Shown here one piece after another: positions 15,347 to 23,914 of a stretch of 45,208 nt of DNA. The stretch comes from CAZABG01 sp964460985. GTDB taxonomy: Bacteria > Chlamydiota > Chlamydiia > Chlamydiales > Parachlamydiaceae. The notes under the pieces were generated by a model that saw only the letters and a list, made by a program, of their open reading frames with translations, did no database searches and had not been told where the DNA came from. Each line of letters begins with the position of its first letter. Position 1 is the stretch's first letter. The stretch lies in the NCBI GenBank assembly GCA_964460985.1, contig CAYWQX010000015.1, forward strand, positions 1-45,208. The letters run 5' to 3'. The position numbers and the translations under genes were made by a program.

Positions 15347-18300
15347 TCGAGTCCGCAGCACTTTTTAAACTTTTTGCCGCTTCCGCATACGCAGTCTTCG
15401 TTTCTGCCTATTTTAGGCCCGCTTAAGACAGGCTCTTGGATCTCTTCTCGCCGAGTTTCAGGCTCAGGCCGAGAGGCAGGCGCCGGAGCTGGCTCCGCTT
15501 CCATCTCAAGCGCTAAGTTGCGGTTTCTTTCCAGTTGAATCTGTTTAAAGATCTCTTTTAGATCATCTTGGCTTGGGACTAAGATCTCAAATTTAAAGAG
15601 ATCATGGGCGATTTCAGTTTTAAGCTCTTCGCTCATCTTGTTAAAGAGCTGAAACGCTTCATGTTTAAACTCGGTCAAAGGATCTTTTTGGCCGACCGCT
15701 CTTAAGTTAACATCCGATCTCAAGTGATCCATCGCGAGCAGGTGAAGCTGCCAGATTCGGTCGGTTTTGCGGATCATCAGCTGACGGATAGCCTCATCCA
15801 TCGAGGGGAGATTGGTAATGGTCAAACCTTGATTTTGAAGGTTCTCCACTTTAGCAATCTCTTTTCGCATTTTTTCCTGAAACGCCTTTACCACCATGTC
15901 CGCCGCTTTTTGAGCTAGCTGATCGGCATCGCTGAAATCATCATCAAACGAGCCTTGAGGGATCGAAACGGGGAATCGGGTGATCAGCCACTCGCGAAAG
16001 GCTTCAGGCCTCCATGTGTCCACACTGGATCTGCTTTCAAAAAACTTCTCCGCCTGATTGTAGCAAACCTCTTCAATCACTTGCGCTGCAAGATCCATCA
16101 CCTGATCGGTGTGAAGAAGATCGTTTCTAAAAGTGTAGATCTCTTGACGCTGGCGGTTCATGACATCGTCATATTCCAGCGTATGCTTACGGATCATGTA
16201 ATTTCTTTGCTCGATCCGCTTTTGCGCAGTCTCAATCGATTTGTTCAAGATCTTGGCTGAGATGGGCTCTCCCTCAGGCGGTCTAAACCTTTGAAGCACG
16301 GTTGTGAGTCTGGGTGATGCGAAAAGACGCATGAGCTGGTCTTCAAACGAGATATAGAATTTAGAGCTCCCCGGATCGCCAAGACGGGCGGAGCGTCCTC
16401 TGAGCTGACGGTCAATCCGGCGCGATTGGTGGCGGGTCGTTCCTACGACATGCAGCCCCCCAAGCTCGGCGACCCCTTTTTCAAGCTTAATATCGGTACC
16501 ACGGCCTGCCATGTTGGTGGAGATCGTGATCGCTCCTCTTTTACCGGCATTTGCGACAATTTCAGCCTCTTTATCGTTTTGTTTCGCATTCAAAACGGTA
16601 TGGGGAAGATTGTTCAGTTTGAAAATACGGGAGAGTTTTTCAGACACATCCACCGATTCGGTACCGATCAGGATAGGCCGCCCTTTAGCATGCTCTTGGG
16701 ATACATCTTTGAGGATTGCGTTATATTTTTCCCGTTCGGTCATGTAGATCTCATCATTCGCATCCCCGCGAATACATTTTTTGTGGGTCGGGATTTCGAG
16801 AACTTCCATTTTGTAGATCTGCTTCACCTCATTGGCTTCGGTCGTAATGGTACCGGTCATGCCTGCCAGTTTCTCATACATACGGAAGAAATTTTGAAGG
16901 GTGATCGTGGCATAGGTTTGGGTTTCACGTTGAATGGAAACCCCTTCTTTCGCCTCGATCGCTTGGTGCAGTCCGTCCGAAAATCGTCTGCCGGGCTGCG
17001 CACGGCCGGTGTTTTCATCGATGATGATGATTTTATCATCCTGCACCATGTAGTCGATATCCCGTTCCATTAATAGGTGGGCTCTTAAAAGCTGGCGAAG
17101 ATTATGGGCCCGCTCTTTTCTCTTTTGATCCATCTCCTGAAGCTCCAAGCGCTTTTTAATGCGCTCTTCTTCCGGAAGGTCTAATTTATCGATCAGGCCG
17201 AGTTCATGGCCGAGATCAAGCATCACAAAGTCATCCTCAGCCCCTTCCCCTTTGGTGCACTCAGGCCAAGCATGAATCCCTTTATCGGTGAGTTCAAATT
17301 CATTGCTCTTCTCATCGATAATGATATAAAGAGAGGCAAGAACTTTTTGTTTTTCGTCTTTATTAGGCTCTGAATAGTAGAAAAGATCCCATTTATCGAT
17401 ACCGGCTCTTAAATCAGGGTCTTCTTTGATTTTCTTCAAAATTTTGTTGTGAGGAGTTCCTTTAGAGACAAGCCATAGCTTATGTAAAGCCTCTTTCAGC
17501 AGCTCTTCCTGCTGCTTGTTTTTATCGGCGGGCAGGCTGTCGATCACTTTTTTAGCTTCGCTTGCCAGCTTGTTGCAAAAATCGCGCTGTCTTCTGACAA
17601 GCTCATTCACCCCTTCCTTCAAGTCGGCATAGAGCTGTCTTGAGATGGGGCTTGGACCTGAGATAATCAAGGGAGTTCTCGATTCGTCGATCAGAATCGA
17701 GTCGGCCTCGTCGATCACCGCGAAATAAAAGCCTCGCTGAACCTGCTCGTTTTTATTGTTGGCCATGGAGTTATCGCGAAGGTAGTCAAATCCAAATTCC
17801 GAAGAGGTTCCATATACCACATCTCTCGAGTAGATCTCCCGGCGGTTTTCCATCGGGGTTGCGTTCGTCAGAGTGCCGGTCGTAAGACCGAGCCAGCGAA
17901 GGATCGATCCGGTCCACTGGCAGTCCCGTTCAGCCAAATAATCGTTTACGGTCACAAGGTGCACCGGTTTTCCGGTTAAGGCATTGAGGTAAAGAGGAAG
18001 TGTTGCGGTAAGGGTTTTTCCTTCCCCGGTCATCATTTCGGCAATCGTTCCGTTATGGATCGCAATGCCTCCCACGAGCTGTACGTCATAGGGAACCATA
18101 TCCCAGCTTTGGTTATAGCCCGATACGTGCACTTCCATACCGATCATGCGGCGGCAAGCATTTTTAACGGTCGCGAAGGCCTCGGGAAGGATTTGGTCTA
18201 AACTTTCACCGTTTTTGATCCGTTCCTTGAATTCAAGCGTCTTCGCTTTGATTTGGTCATCGGATAAAGCCTTAAACTCTTCATCATACTTGTTAATTTC

Positions 18301-18375
18301 TTTAACGATTTTAAGGTACTGTTTTACCTTTCGATCTTGGGCCGTTCCAAAAATTTTCTTTAAAAATCCAAACAT
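15343..18375 (-). CDS. secA: SecA, preprotein translocase ATPase
   Basis: SecA is the motor that pushes unfolded proteins through the SecYEG channel. The 1010-residue protein has Walker A MTGEGKT (residues 115-121), DEAD at 222-225 in VIDEADSILIDE, the GRGTDIKL motif of the second motor domain, and a C-terminal zinc-binding SEC-C motif CVCGSGKKFKKCCG (from residue 995). A charged segment of about 150 residues after the DEAD box (roughly 245-390) makes it longer than E. coli SecA (901 residues), and the C-terminal linker is proline- and alanine-rich. GGAGC precedes the ATG. The gene near psd matches C. trachomatis CT701. Confidence 0.97.
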   Translation of the reverse strand: MFGFLKKIFGTAQDRKVKQYLKIVKEINKYDEEFKALSDDQIKAKTLEFKERIKNGESLDQILPEAFATVKNACRRMIGMEVHVSGYNQSWDMVPYDVQLVGGIAIHNGTIAEMMTGEGKTLTATLPLYLNALTGKPVHLVTVNDYLAERDCQWTGSILRWLGLTTGTLTNATPMENRREIYSRDVVYGTSSEFGFDYLRDNSMANNKNEQVQRGFYFAVIDEADSILIDESRTPLIISGPSPISRQLYADLKEGVNELVRRQRDFCNKLASEAKKVIDSLPADKNKQQEELLKEALHKLWLVSKGTPHNKILKKIKEDPDLRAGIDKWDLFYYSEPNKDEKQKVLASLYIIIDEKSNEFELTDKGIHAWPECTKGEGAEDDFVMLDLGHELGLIDKLDLPEEERIKKRLELQEMDQKRKERAHNLRQLLRAHLLMERDIDYMVQDDKIIIIDENTGRAQPGRRFSDGLHQAIEAKEGVSIQRETQTYATITLQNFFRMYEKLAGMTGTITTEANEVKQIYKMEVLEIPTHKKCIRGDANDEIYMTEREKYNAILKDVSQEHAKGRPILIGTESVDVSEKLSRIFKLNNLPHTVLNAKQNDKEAEIVANAGKRGAITISTNMAGRGTDIKLEKGVAELGGLHVVGTTRHQSRRIDRQLRGRSARLGDPGSSKFYISFEDQLMRLFASPRLTTVLQRFRPPEGEPISAKILNKSIETAQKRIEQRNYMIRKHTLEYDDVMNRQRQEIYTFRNDLLHTDQVMDLAAQVIEEVCYNQAEKFFESRSSVDTWRPEAFREWLITRFPVSIPQGSFDDDFSDADQLAQKAADMVVKAFQEKMRKEIAKVENLQNQGLTITNLPSMDEAIRQLMIRKTDRIWQLHLLAMDHLRSDVNLRAVGQKDPLTEFKHEAFQLFNKMSEELKTEIAHDLFKFEILVPSQDDLKEIFKQIQLERNRNLALEMEAEPAPAPASRPEPETRREEIQEPVLSGPKIGRNEDCVCGSGKKFKKCCGLE

Positions 18376-18416
18376 GATGCTCCAAAGAGGGTATTAACTT
18401 CTAGTAGTATAGCAAT

Positions 18417-18815
18417 TCAAAGCTTAGCTTGCAAAAAGAGCTTGTCAAAAGCTTCTAGGCAAAGCTGAAGCTCCTCCCTAGGTTTGCCGGCTAGTCTTTC
18501 AGCCAGGTATTTAAGCTTCTTTTCGACGTCCAGATTAAAGAAATCATCATCCTCTTTACAAGCTGGCTGATTGAATTCGACCGATTCTATGCTTCTGATC
18601 TTTCTGAAAAAAAGATGAAGAACGGCTTCATGGCGTAAAAGTGAAAGCTTAGCTTTCATAATTTTTATCCTTCCCTGAAGAACTTTTGACTCAAAATAGA
18701 ACTGGTCGGGGACTAGTAAAATCTGTCTTAACGCCAAAGAAACAATCTCGGGATCAACTCTAACAGGTAAGAATCCTGCACCTCGGTGCAGGACTCCAGA
18801 AGCTTCTTGAATCAA
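18417..18815 (-). CDS. Small hypothetical protein between BI-1 gene and secA
   Basis: I do not recognise this protein. The frame holds 132 residues, is charged and probably helical towards the end (EKKLKYLAERLAGKPREELQ), and has no membrane segment. The only early start is TTG at 18815, overlapping the stop of the upstream BI-1 family gene (TTGA). A strong hairpin (18774-18793) lies inside the first codons. The first ATG is at residue 53, so the real protein could be shorter, about 80 residues. Coding status is likely but not certain. Confidence 0.5.
   Translation of the reverse strand: MIQEASGVLHRGAGFLPVRVDPEIVSLALRQILLVPDQFYFESKVLQGRIKIMKAKLSLLRHEAVLHLFFRKIRSIESVEFNQPACKEDDDFFNLDVEKKLKYLAERLAGKPREELQLCLEAFDKLFLQAKL
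18774..18793 (-). terminator. Hairpin behind the BI-1 family gene
   Basis: The arms TCCTGCAC (18774-18781) and GTGCAGGA (18786-18793) form a perfect 8-bp stem with a 4-base loop. On the minus strand it comes about 20 bases after the BI-1 gene stop and is followed by TTCTT, a weak T-rich tract. It may be a leaky terminator or an mRNA 3' end. Confidence 0.4.
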
Positions 18816-19561
18816 TTGCGGCTCCGTAATTGGGAAAGTAATCTCAAGAATTCAACATATAACCATACAATGGTTACCATGAGTGCGAAAGCTCCATACC
18901 ATTCAAGGTATTTAGGAGCGCCTACTTGCGCGCCTCTCTCAATAAAATCGAAATCGAGAACAAAATTGAGGGCAGCAACTCCCACTACAAAGAAGGAGAA
19001 AAGGATGCCGATCAGGCCGTTGCCAAAGATCGATCCCATAATGTTTACGCTAAAGAAGGAGAGGACGAAGGAGATCAAGTATAAAAGGGCAATTCCCATG
19101 GTGGCGGAAACGACAATCATTTTAAATTTTTCGGTCGCTTTGATGATGCCCGACTGATAAAGAAAGAGCATGGCAGCAAGGGTTCCAAACGTAGCTGTGA
19201 CGGCTTGCAGAACGATCCCAGGGTATCCTGCTTCAAACATGCCTGAGATGCCGCCGATAAATAGCCCTTGGGCTACGGCATAAAGAGGGGCTGTAAACAC
19301 GCACCACTCTTTTTTGAAGGCGGTGATCACAGCAAGAACAAGCCCCGAAATCGCGCCTCCCATCATCCATAGTTGAACAGAAGCTGGATTCATGCCTGAG
19401 TTCACAAACTTAAGCCACACCCAGGCGGCGCTCATCATACAAAGCAGGAGCAAGACGGCTGTTTTTAAGACAACACCGTTGATAGTCATCGTATCGCCCA
19501 CGCTTCTTCCATAGCGTGCGCTGAAAGTATCATTGGTTAAAACCGGATTGGATGTTTCCAT
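18812..19561 (-). CDS. Bax inhibitor-1/YccA family membrane protein
   Basis: This 249-residue protein is a multi-span membrane protein of the BI-1/YccA superfamily, in the subgroup with the N-terminal SNPVLTNDTFSARYG leader. About seven hydrophobic segments can be counted, for example VLKTAVLLLLCMMSAAWVWL, FKMIVVSATMGIALLYLISF and GNGLIGILFSFFVVGVAALN. The C-terminal region keeps the DFDFIERGAQVGAPKYLEWY segment characteristic of the subgroup. Related bacterial proteins have been described as calcium-leak channels or FtsH-associated, but a specific role here is not shown. It lies immediately behind psd with a one-base gap. Confidence 0.88.
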   Translation of the reverse strand: METSNPVLTNDTFSARYGRSVGDTMTINGVVLKTAVLLLLCMMSAAWVWLKFVNSGMNPASVQLWMMGGAISGLVLAVITAFKKEWCVFTAPLYAVAQGLFIGGISGMFEAGYPGIVLQAVTATFGTLAAMLFLYQSGIIKATEKFKMIVVSATMGIALLYLISFVLSFFSVNIMGSIFGNGLIGILFSFFVVGVAALNFVLDFDFIERGAQVGAPKYLEWYGAFALMVTIVWLYVEFLRLLSQLRSRN

Positions 19562-19562
19562 T

Positions 19563-20441
19563 TTATCCTCGTATTAATCGGCCAAGGGATTCTCCCATGT
19601 GGCATTTTATCTCTAAAAAATCTTTATTCGGGCTTAAAAGATCCGAATCAAATGCGATCATATCGGGTTCAAAAAGAAGAATCAAGCTTGACGCGCCAAA
19701 TTCAAAATAACCCTTTTCGTCTCCCTTTTTAACCGGGGTGTTAGGAATAAAAGTTTCACGAATCGAACCTACGTTGGTCGCCCCTATTTCAAGATAAAGG
19801 GACTCTCCCCATTCGGAGTGGACGGTAGTAATTACCCGCTTATTCTGAGTAAAAATAGTAATATCTTTTTTTAAAGCGATAGGGTTTACCGAGTAAAGAT
19901 AGCCATTAATCAGTTTGGGTTCAGAGGGGCTGCCATCATGGGTGAAATGAAAACGGTGATAGTCAAGAGGGCAAAGCCTTGCGATCACCATGCTCCCCTT
20001 TTCATATTTTTGGGCGAGCTTTTCATCTTGCAGAAGAGTTTTAAGATTGAAATTTTCCCCTTTCACATAAAAGCCATCCGACTCATGGATTTTGGGGAAA
20101 AAGCGGTATCTGCCGTCGGCTGGGCAAATAAATGTTGATTTAGAGAGCACTCTTGGTTTTAGCTTTCGAATAAAAAAATCATTGAAAGTTTTGAAGTTCC
20201 CAGGTTTTTCAACAAATTCAGAGGGGTCTATCCGGTATTTTTCAATGAAAGGGAGGATCTTTTTCTTCGACGAGGGCCTTTTCATGAGCCAGCCGTAAAA
20301 AGCGGATACAAAAGGGAGCCTTGCGCTTAAAAAAGCGAGCCATTTGCCTGAAATGGAGCCCCCATACAGCCAGCTAATCGCTTTATAGCCATAGACAGGC
20401 TCGATTTCTTCTTCGCCTTTTCGGTTTAAAATTTTAATCAT
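19563..20441 (-). CDS. psd: Phosphatidylserine decarboxylase
   Basis: Psd converts phosphatidylserine to phosphatidylethanolamine at the membrane. It is made as a proenzyme that cuts itself to create a pyruvoyl group. The 292-residue protein has FNDFFIRKLKPR near residue 88, the active-site DYHRFHFTHDG region, and the cleavage region GYFEFGASSLILLFEP. Where most family members have LGST or GGST, this one has GASS, so the pyruvoyl-forming serine is probably one of those two. I chose the ATG at 20441, two bases after the stop of the upstream gene; an 11-codon extension would overlap that gene and does not look like the family. Proximity to mnmE and secA matches Chlamydia (CT698-CT701). Confidence 0.93.
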   Translation of the reverse strand: MIKILNRKGEEEIEPVYGYKAISWLYGGSISGKWLAFLSARLPFVSAFYGWLMKRPSSKKKILPFIEKYRIDPSEFVEKPGNFKTFNDFFIRKLKPRVLSKSTFICPADGRYRFFPKIHESDGFYVKGENFNLKTLLQDEKLAQKYEKGSMVIARLCPLDYHRFHFTHDGSPSEPKLINGYLYSVNPIALKKDITIFTQNKRVITTVHSEWGESLYLEIGATNVGSIRETFIPNTPVKKGDEKGYFEFGASSLILLFEPDMIAFDSDLLSPNKDFLEIKCHMGESLGRLIRG

Positions 20442-20442
20442 T

Positions 20443-20805
20443 TTAAGGCCTGGGAATTCCCTTTTTTTGGGCAATCTGGGAGAAGACGGTCAGCTCAGAG
20501 ATAAAATCGGGCTCGAAGGTATCGATCAGATGAGCCTCTTTAATCTCATTTAAAAGAGCATCGGCTTTCCTTGCGACCGAAAAAACCACTTCCTTATCAG
20601 AAGAGTGCTCCATGTAAAGGGCAAGGCCCTTTTGATACTCGAGGATATCTTGTTTAATCTTTTTTTGATCGATCAGGTTCTTTTCCGTTGCATGGATGAG
20701 AGTGTCTATCAGTTTGATCTCATCTTCCACTAACGAAGGAGATTGAGTCGGCTCCGGAAGGGTATTTAAAACGGAAGTAACAGCTAGAAGGGTGTAGAGA
20801 AACAT
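20443..20805 (-). CDS. Small exported protein of unknown function
   Basis: The 120-residue protein starts with a short hydrophobic signal-like segment (FLYTLLAVTSVLNTLPEP) followed by a helical, charged body rich in Glu, Lys and Leu. I do not recognise a family. It sits directly in front of psd with a two-base gap and is divergent from the RNA methyltransferase gene. The intervening 42 bases are very AT-rich and must hold promoters for both directions. Confidence 0.6.
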   Translation of the reverse strand: MFLYTLLAVTSVLNTLPEPTQSPSLVEDEIKLIDTLIHATEKNLIDQKKIKQDILEYQKGLALYMEHSSDKEVVFSVARKADALLNEIKEAHLIDTFEPDFISELTVFSQIAQKKGIPRP

Positions 20806-20847
20806 AATTGTACTTTAACTAAGTTGTATATTAAAATATTATACACA

Positions 20848-21918
20848 ATGTCACTTTTATGCACTCATTACAAACAAGGATGTTCAGGTTGCTTATTTAA
20901 CGAAAACCTTGCCCATCCCCCGATTTTTAATGAGGTTAAAGACTTTTTTAAAATTCATTTTGACAAAGAGATCTCTTTTTCGACCGGGCACCTCACCGGC
21001 TGGAGATCGCGCGCTAAATTAGCCGTTCGAGGAACAGCTCAAAACCCCCTTATCGGATTATTTAAAGAAAATAGCCACGAAGCACTCCCGATACCCTCCT
21101 GCCCTATGCACAAAGGGCCTATCAATGAAGCGGTAAAAAGAGTTCGCGATTGGATCATTCAGGAAAAAATAGAACCCTATAATGAATCAGGCTCAGGTCA
21201 AATTCGCTATATTCAAGTCACAACCAATTACAAACATGAAATTCAACTCGTATTGGTTTTGACAAGACCTGTTTCACTCAAAGCCATTCAGGGGGGCTGG
21301 CACTCTCTTTGGGTTAATTATAACGCCTCTAAAACAAACACGATTTTTTCTGATAAGTGGCAATTGATTGAAGGGGAAGAGTGGTTAGAAGAGTCTTTGA
21401 ACGGTAAATTATTTTATTTCCATCCCTCTACTTTTGTCCAAGCTAATCCTGAAATGTATAGCGAGGCTTTAAGAGATATGCTGACTCATTTCAAGGGGCC
21501 TCGGGCGGTCGAGTTTTATGGAGGAGTTGGGACTATAGGCCTCACCCTTCTCTCCAAAGCCTCCTCGCTTCTGGTGACAGAGTATAATCCCTTTTCTAAA
21601 CCTTGTTTTGATAAAAACAACGAGCATCAGAAAGCTCAATTTAAAGTGATTAAGGCAGAAGAGGGAGCTTCCTTATTGAACACCGATACGATCATTCTAG
21701 ATCCGCCAAGAAAAGGGGTCGATCCGATTTTTTTAGGTTCAATTTTACAATCAGACGTCAAGCAAGTGATCTATTTAAGCTGCGGCTTTGAATCTTTTTC
21801 CAAAGAGGCTCTTCTTTTCAAAAAAAATGGGTTTAATCTCACCCTTGCCAAAGGCTATCTTTTCTTCCCCGGCACGAATCACATTGAAACCCTTTCTATT
21901 TTTGAGAGAGCAGCATGA
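20848..21918 (+). CDS. TrmA/RlmD-family 5-methyluridine RNA methyltransferase
   Basis: This SAM-dependent enzyme should place a methyl group on C5 of uridine in rRNA or tRNA. From the ATG at 20848 it has 356 residues. The N-terminal cysteines CTHYKQGCSGC plus a later SCPM fit the 4Fe-4S site of RlmD-type members, but the usual N-terminal TRAM domain is missing. The methyltransferase core shows FVQANPEMY, the SAM-binding VEFYGGVGTIGL, the DPPRKGVD motif and the catalytic cysteine in YLSCGFES. The TTG eight codons upstream is a less likely start. The stop overlaps the mnmE start (ATGA). Whether the target is rRNA or tRNA cannot be told from the sequence. Confidence 0.85.
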   Translation: MSLLCTHYKQGCSGCLFNENLAHPPIFNEVKDFFKIHFDKEISFSTGHLTGWRSRAKLAVRGTAQNPLIGLFKENSHEALPIPSCPMHKGPINEAVKRVRDWIIQEKIEPYNESGSGQIRYIQVTTNYKHEIQLVLVLTRPVSLKAIQGGWHSLWVNYNASKTNTIFSDKWQLIEGEEWLEESLNGKLFYFHPSTFVQANPEMYSEALRDMLTHFKGPRAVEFYGGVGTIGLTLLSKASSLLVTEYNPFSKPCFDKNNEHQKAQFKVIKAEEGASLLNTDTIILDPPRKGVDPIFLGSILQSDVKQVIYLSCGFESFSKEALLFKKNGFNLTLAKGYLFFPGTNHIETLSIFERAA

Positions 21919-23288
21919 ACTTTATCCATACGCCCTACCAGCCTGATGAAACAATCGCTGCCATATCCACCCCGCCCGGCGAAGGGGGGGTTGCCATGAT
22001 CCGAATTTCCGGTAAAGACTCTTTGAAGGTAGCTAAAAAGATATTTTCGAAAGATCCCACTGCCTTTAAAAGTCATACAGTCCATCATGGGCATATCCTC
22101 GATCAAAAGGGAGAAAAAATCGACGAGGTTCTTCTTTTGCCGATGCTGCAAGGCAGGTCTTATACAGGAGAAGATACGGTAGAGATTTTTTGCCATGGCG
22201 GAAGCTTAATCACGAGAAAAGTGTTAGAAAGAATTATCGAGGCCGGAGCAAGGCAGGCGCTTCCGGGCGAGTTTACCTTCAAGGCCTACATGAACGGTAA
22301 AATCGATTTGGCTCAGGCAGAAGCGGTGCAGTCGCTTATTCATGCCAAAAACGAGAATATGCTTGCACAAGCTGAAAAACAATTGGAAGGACGGCTGTCG
22401 AAACTAGTCCTTGAGAGGCAATCCCGCCTCACTCAGATTGCAGCAATCTTAGAAGCGTGGATTGACTTTCCCGATGAAGGGCTTGAATTTGAGCCGATGG
22501 AAAAAGTCATACTCGATCTTAAGGAAGAGGTTAAATTTTTAAACCGTCTCATCCAGACCTATCATGACGGCAAAATTTTATCGGAAGGGCTTAAAGTCGC
22601 TCTGATCGGCAGACCCAACGTAGGAAAATCGTCCCTTATGAACGCTCTCTTAGATAAAGAGAGGGCGATTGTTTCCGATATCGCCGGAACCACCCGGGAT
22701 ATCTTGGAGGATCATTTAAAGCTAAATGGAATGAACATCTTATTGACCGATACAGCGGGTATTAGAGATTCTTCAGAAGTGATCGAAAAAGAGGGGATTA
22801 AACGCTCTAAAAAGGCGATGGAAGAGGCCGATCTCGTTCTTTTTGTTTTGGATAGCTCATCAGGCTTTAGTCTTGAAGATAGAGAATTGATCGAAAGCAC
22901 CGATCCGATGAAATCTATTGTGATCTATAATAAATGCGATTTAAACCCGGCTCCAACTCGTCTTCACCACCCGCACACCGTCTCTCTTTCAGCTTTGCAC
23001 AAAACCGGACTTGAGGAGTTAAAAGAGATGATTGATAAGGTGGTCTGGAAAAAGGGGCCTCCTTCTAAAGAAGAGATAATTATTACCCATATCAGGCATG
23101 AACAGGCTTTAAAAGAGGCGTCAGAATTTCTTCAAAAAGTCATTCAAGGCTTGGAATCGGGTGTCTCCCCTGAATTTGTCTCTTTTGATATGAAGGGAGC
23201 TTTAAAGGCCCTTGGGAAGATCATAGGAATGGACATTACGGAGGATGTGCTGACCTCTGTTTTTAAACAGTTCTGTATCGGTAAATAG
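21915..23288 (+). CDS. mnmE: tRNA modification GTPase MnmE (TrmE)
   Basis: MnmE works with MnmG to make the 5-carboxymethylaminomethyl (or taurine/aminomethyl) modification of wobble uridine in tRNAs. The 457-residue protein has the N-terminal tetrahydrofolate-binding domain (PPGEGGVAMIRISG; EIFCHGG), a helical domain, and an inserted GTPase domain with the P-loop GRPNVGKSS from residue 232, DTAG and NKCD. It ends with the required C-terminal CIGK (Cys454). All key residues are present. It is coupled to the upstream RNA methyltransferase gene and followed 8 bases later by nth, an order (nth beside mnmE) also found in Chlamydia. Confidence 0.97.
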   Translation: MNFIHTPYQPDETIAAISTPPGEGGVAMIRISGKDSLKVAKKIFSKDPTAFKSHTVHHGHILDQKGEKIDEVLLLPMLQGRSYTGEDTVEIFCHGGSLITRKVLERIIEAGARQALPGEFTFKAYMNGKIDLAQAEAVQSLIHAKNENMLAQAEKQLEGRLSKLVLERQSRLTQIAAILEAWIDFPDEGLEFEPMEKVILDLKEEVKFLNRLIQTYHDGKILSEGLKVALIGRPNVGKSSLMNALLDKERAIVSDIAGTTRDILEDHLKLNGMNILLTDTAGIRDSSEVIEKEGIKRSKKAMEEADLVLFVLDSSSGFSLEDRELIESTDPMKSIVIYNKCDLNPAPTRLHHPHTVSLSALHKTGLEELKEMIDKVVWKKGPPSKEEIIITHIRHEQALKEASEFLQKVIQGLESGVSPEFVSFDMKGALKALGKIIGMDITEDVLTSVFKQFCIGK

Positions 23289-23296
23289 GTTATTTT

Positions 23297-23914
23297 ATGA
23301 ATCGTAAGGAGAGAGCTTCCAGGATCGCAGCCATTTTAGATGAAACTATCGGCGAGCCTGAAATCCCTTTATATCATATTAATCCCTACACCTTGCTCAT
23401 CGCCGTTTTGTTATCGGCGCAGACGACCGATGCAGGGGTCAATAAAATCACCCCCGCCTTATTTAAATTAGCTCCTACACCTCAGAAAATGGTAAAAATT
23501 CCCTACGACAAGTTGCTATCTCTGATTAAAACGTGCGGTTTGGCTCCAACTAAGGCTAAAAATATCTTAAAACTTTCTCAAATCTTGATAGACAAGCATG
23601 ATGGAAAGATCCCCAATACATTTGAGGAGTTGGAAGCGTTGCCGGGAGTAGGTCATAAGACGGCTTCCGTCGTCCTGGCGCAAGCTTTTGATATTCCAAC
23701 TTTTCCGGTCGACACCCATATCTTCAGATCGGCGAGAAGATGGAAGCTGAGCCGTGGGAAAACGGTTGAGGCCGTTGAAAAAGATTTGAAAAAGCTATTT
23801 CCGCAAAAAGATTGGAATAAGATCCATATTCAGATCATTCTGTTTAGCCGTCAATTTTGCCCGGCGAGAGCGCACAACGAAAAGGAGTGCCCTATCTGTA
23901 AAGAGCTTTTATAA
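23297..23914 (+). CDS. nth: Endonuclease III
   Basis: Nth is a DNA glycosylase/AP lyase that removes oxidised pyrimidines. The 205-residue protein has the helix-hairpin-helix LPGVGHKTASVV with the catalytic lysine, and the FPVDTHIFRSARR segment with the catalytic aspartate. The C-terminal iron-sulfur loop is unusual: only three cysteines are present (188, 198 and 201), spaced C-x9-C-x2-C, and the protein ends four residues after the third, where E. coli Nth has C-x6-C-x2-C-x5-C. The cluster may be altered or absent. The stop codon shares the palindrome TTATAA with that of the convergent cfa-like gene. Confidence 0.93.
   Translation: MNRKERASRIAAILDETIGEPEIPLYHINPYTLLIAVLLSAQTTDAGVNKITPALFKLAPTPQKMVKIPYDKLLSLIKTCGLAPTKAKNILKLSQILIDKHDGKIPNTFEELEALPGVGHKTASVVLAQAFDIPTFPVDTHIFRSARRWKLSRGKTVEAVEKDLKKLFPQKDWNKIHIQIILFSRQFCPARAHNEKECPICKELL

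Noticed and set aside
16426..17073. 215-codon plus-strand ORF opposite secA
   Set aside because: It is antisense to the conserved secA motor region; composition follows the secA codons and no family features are seen.
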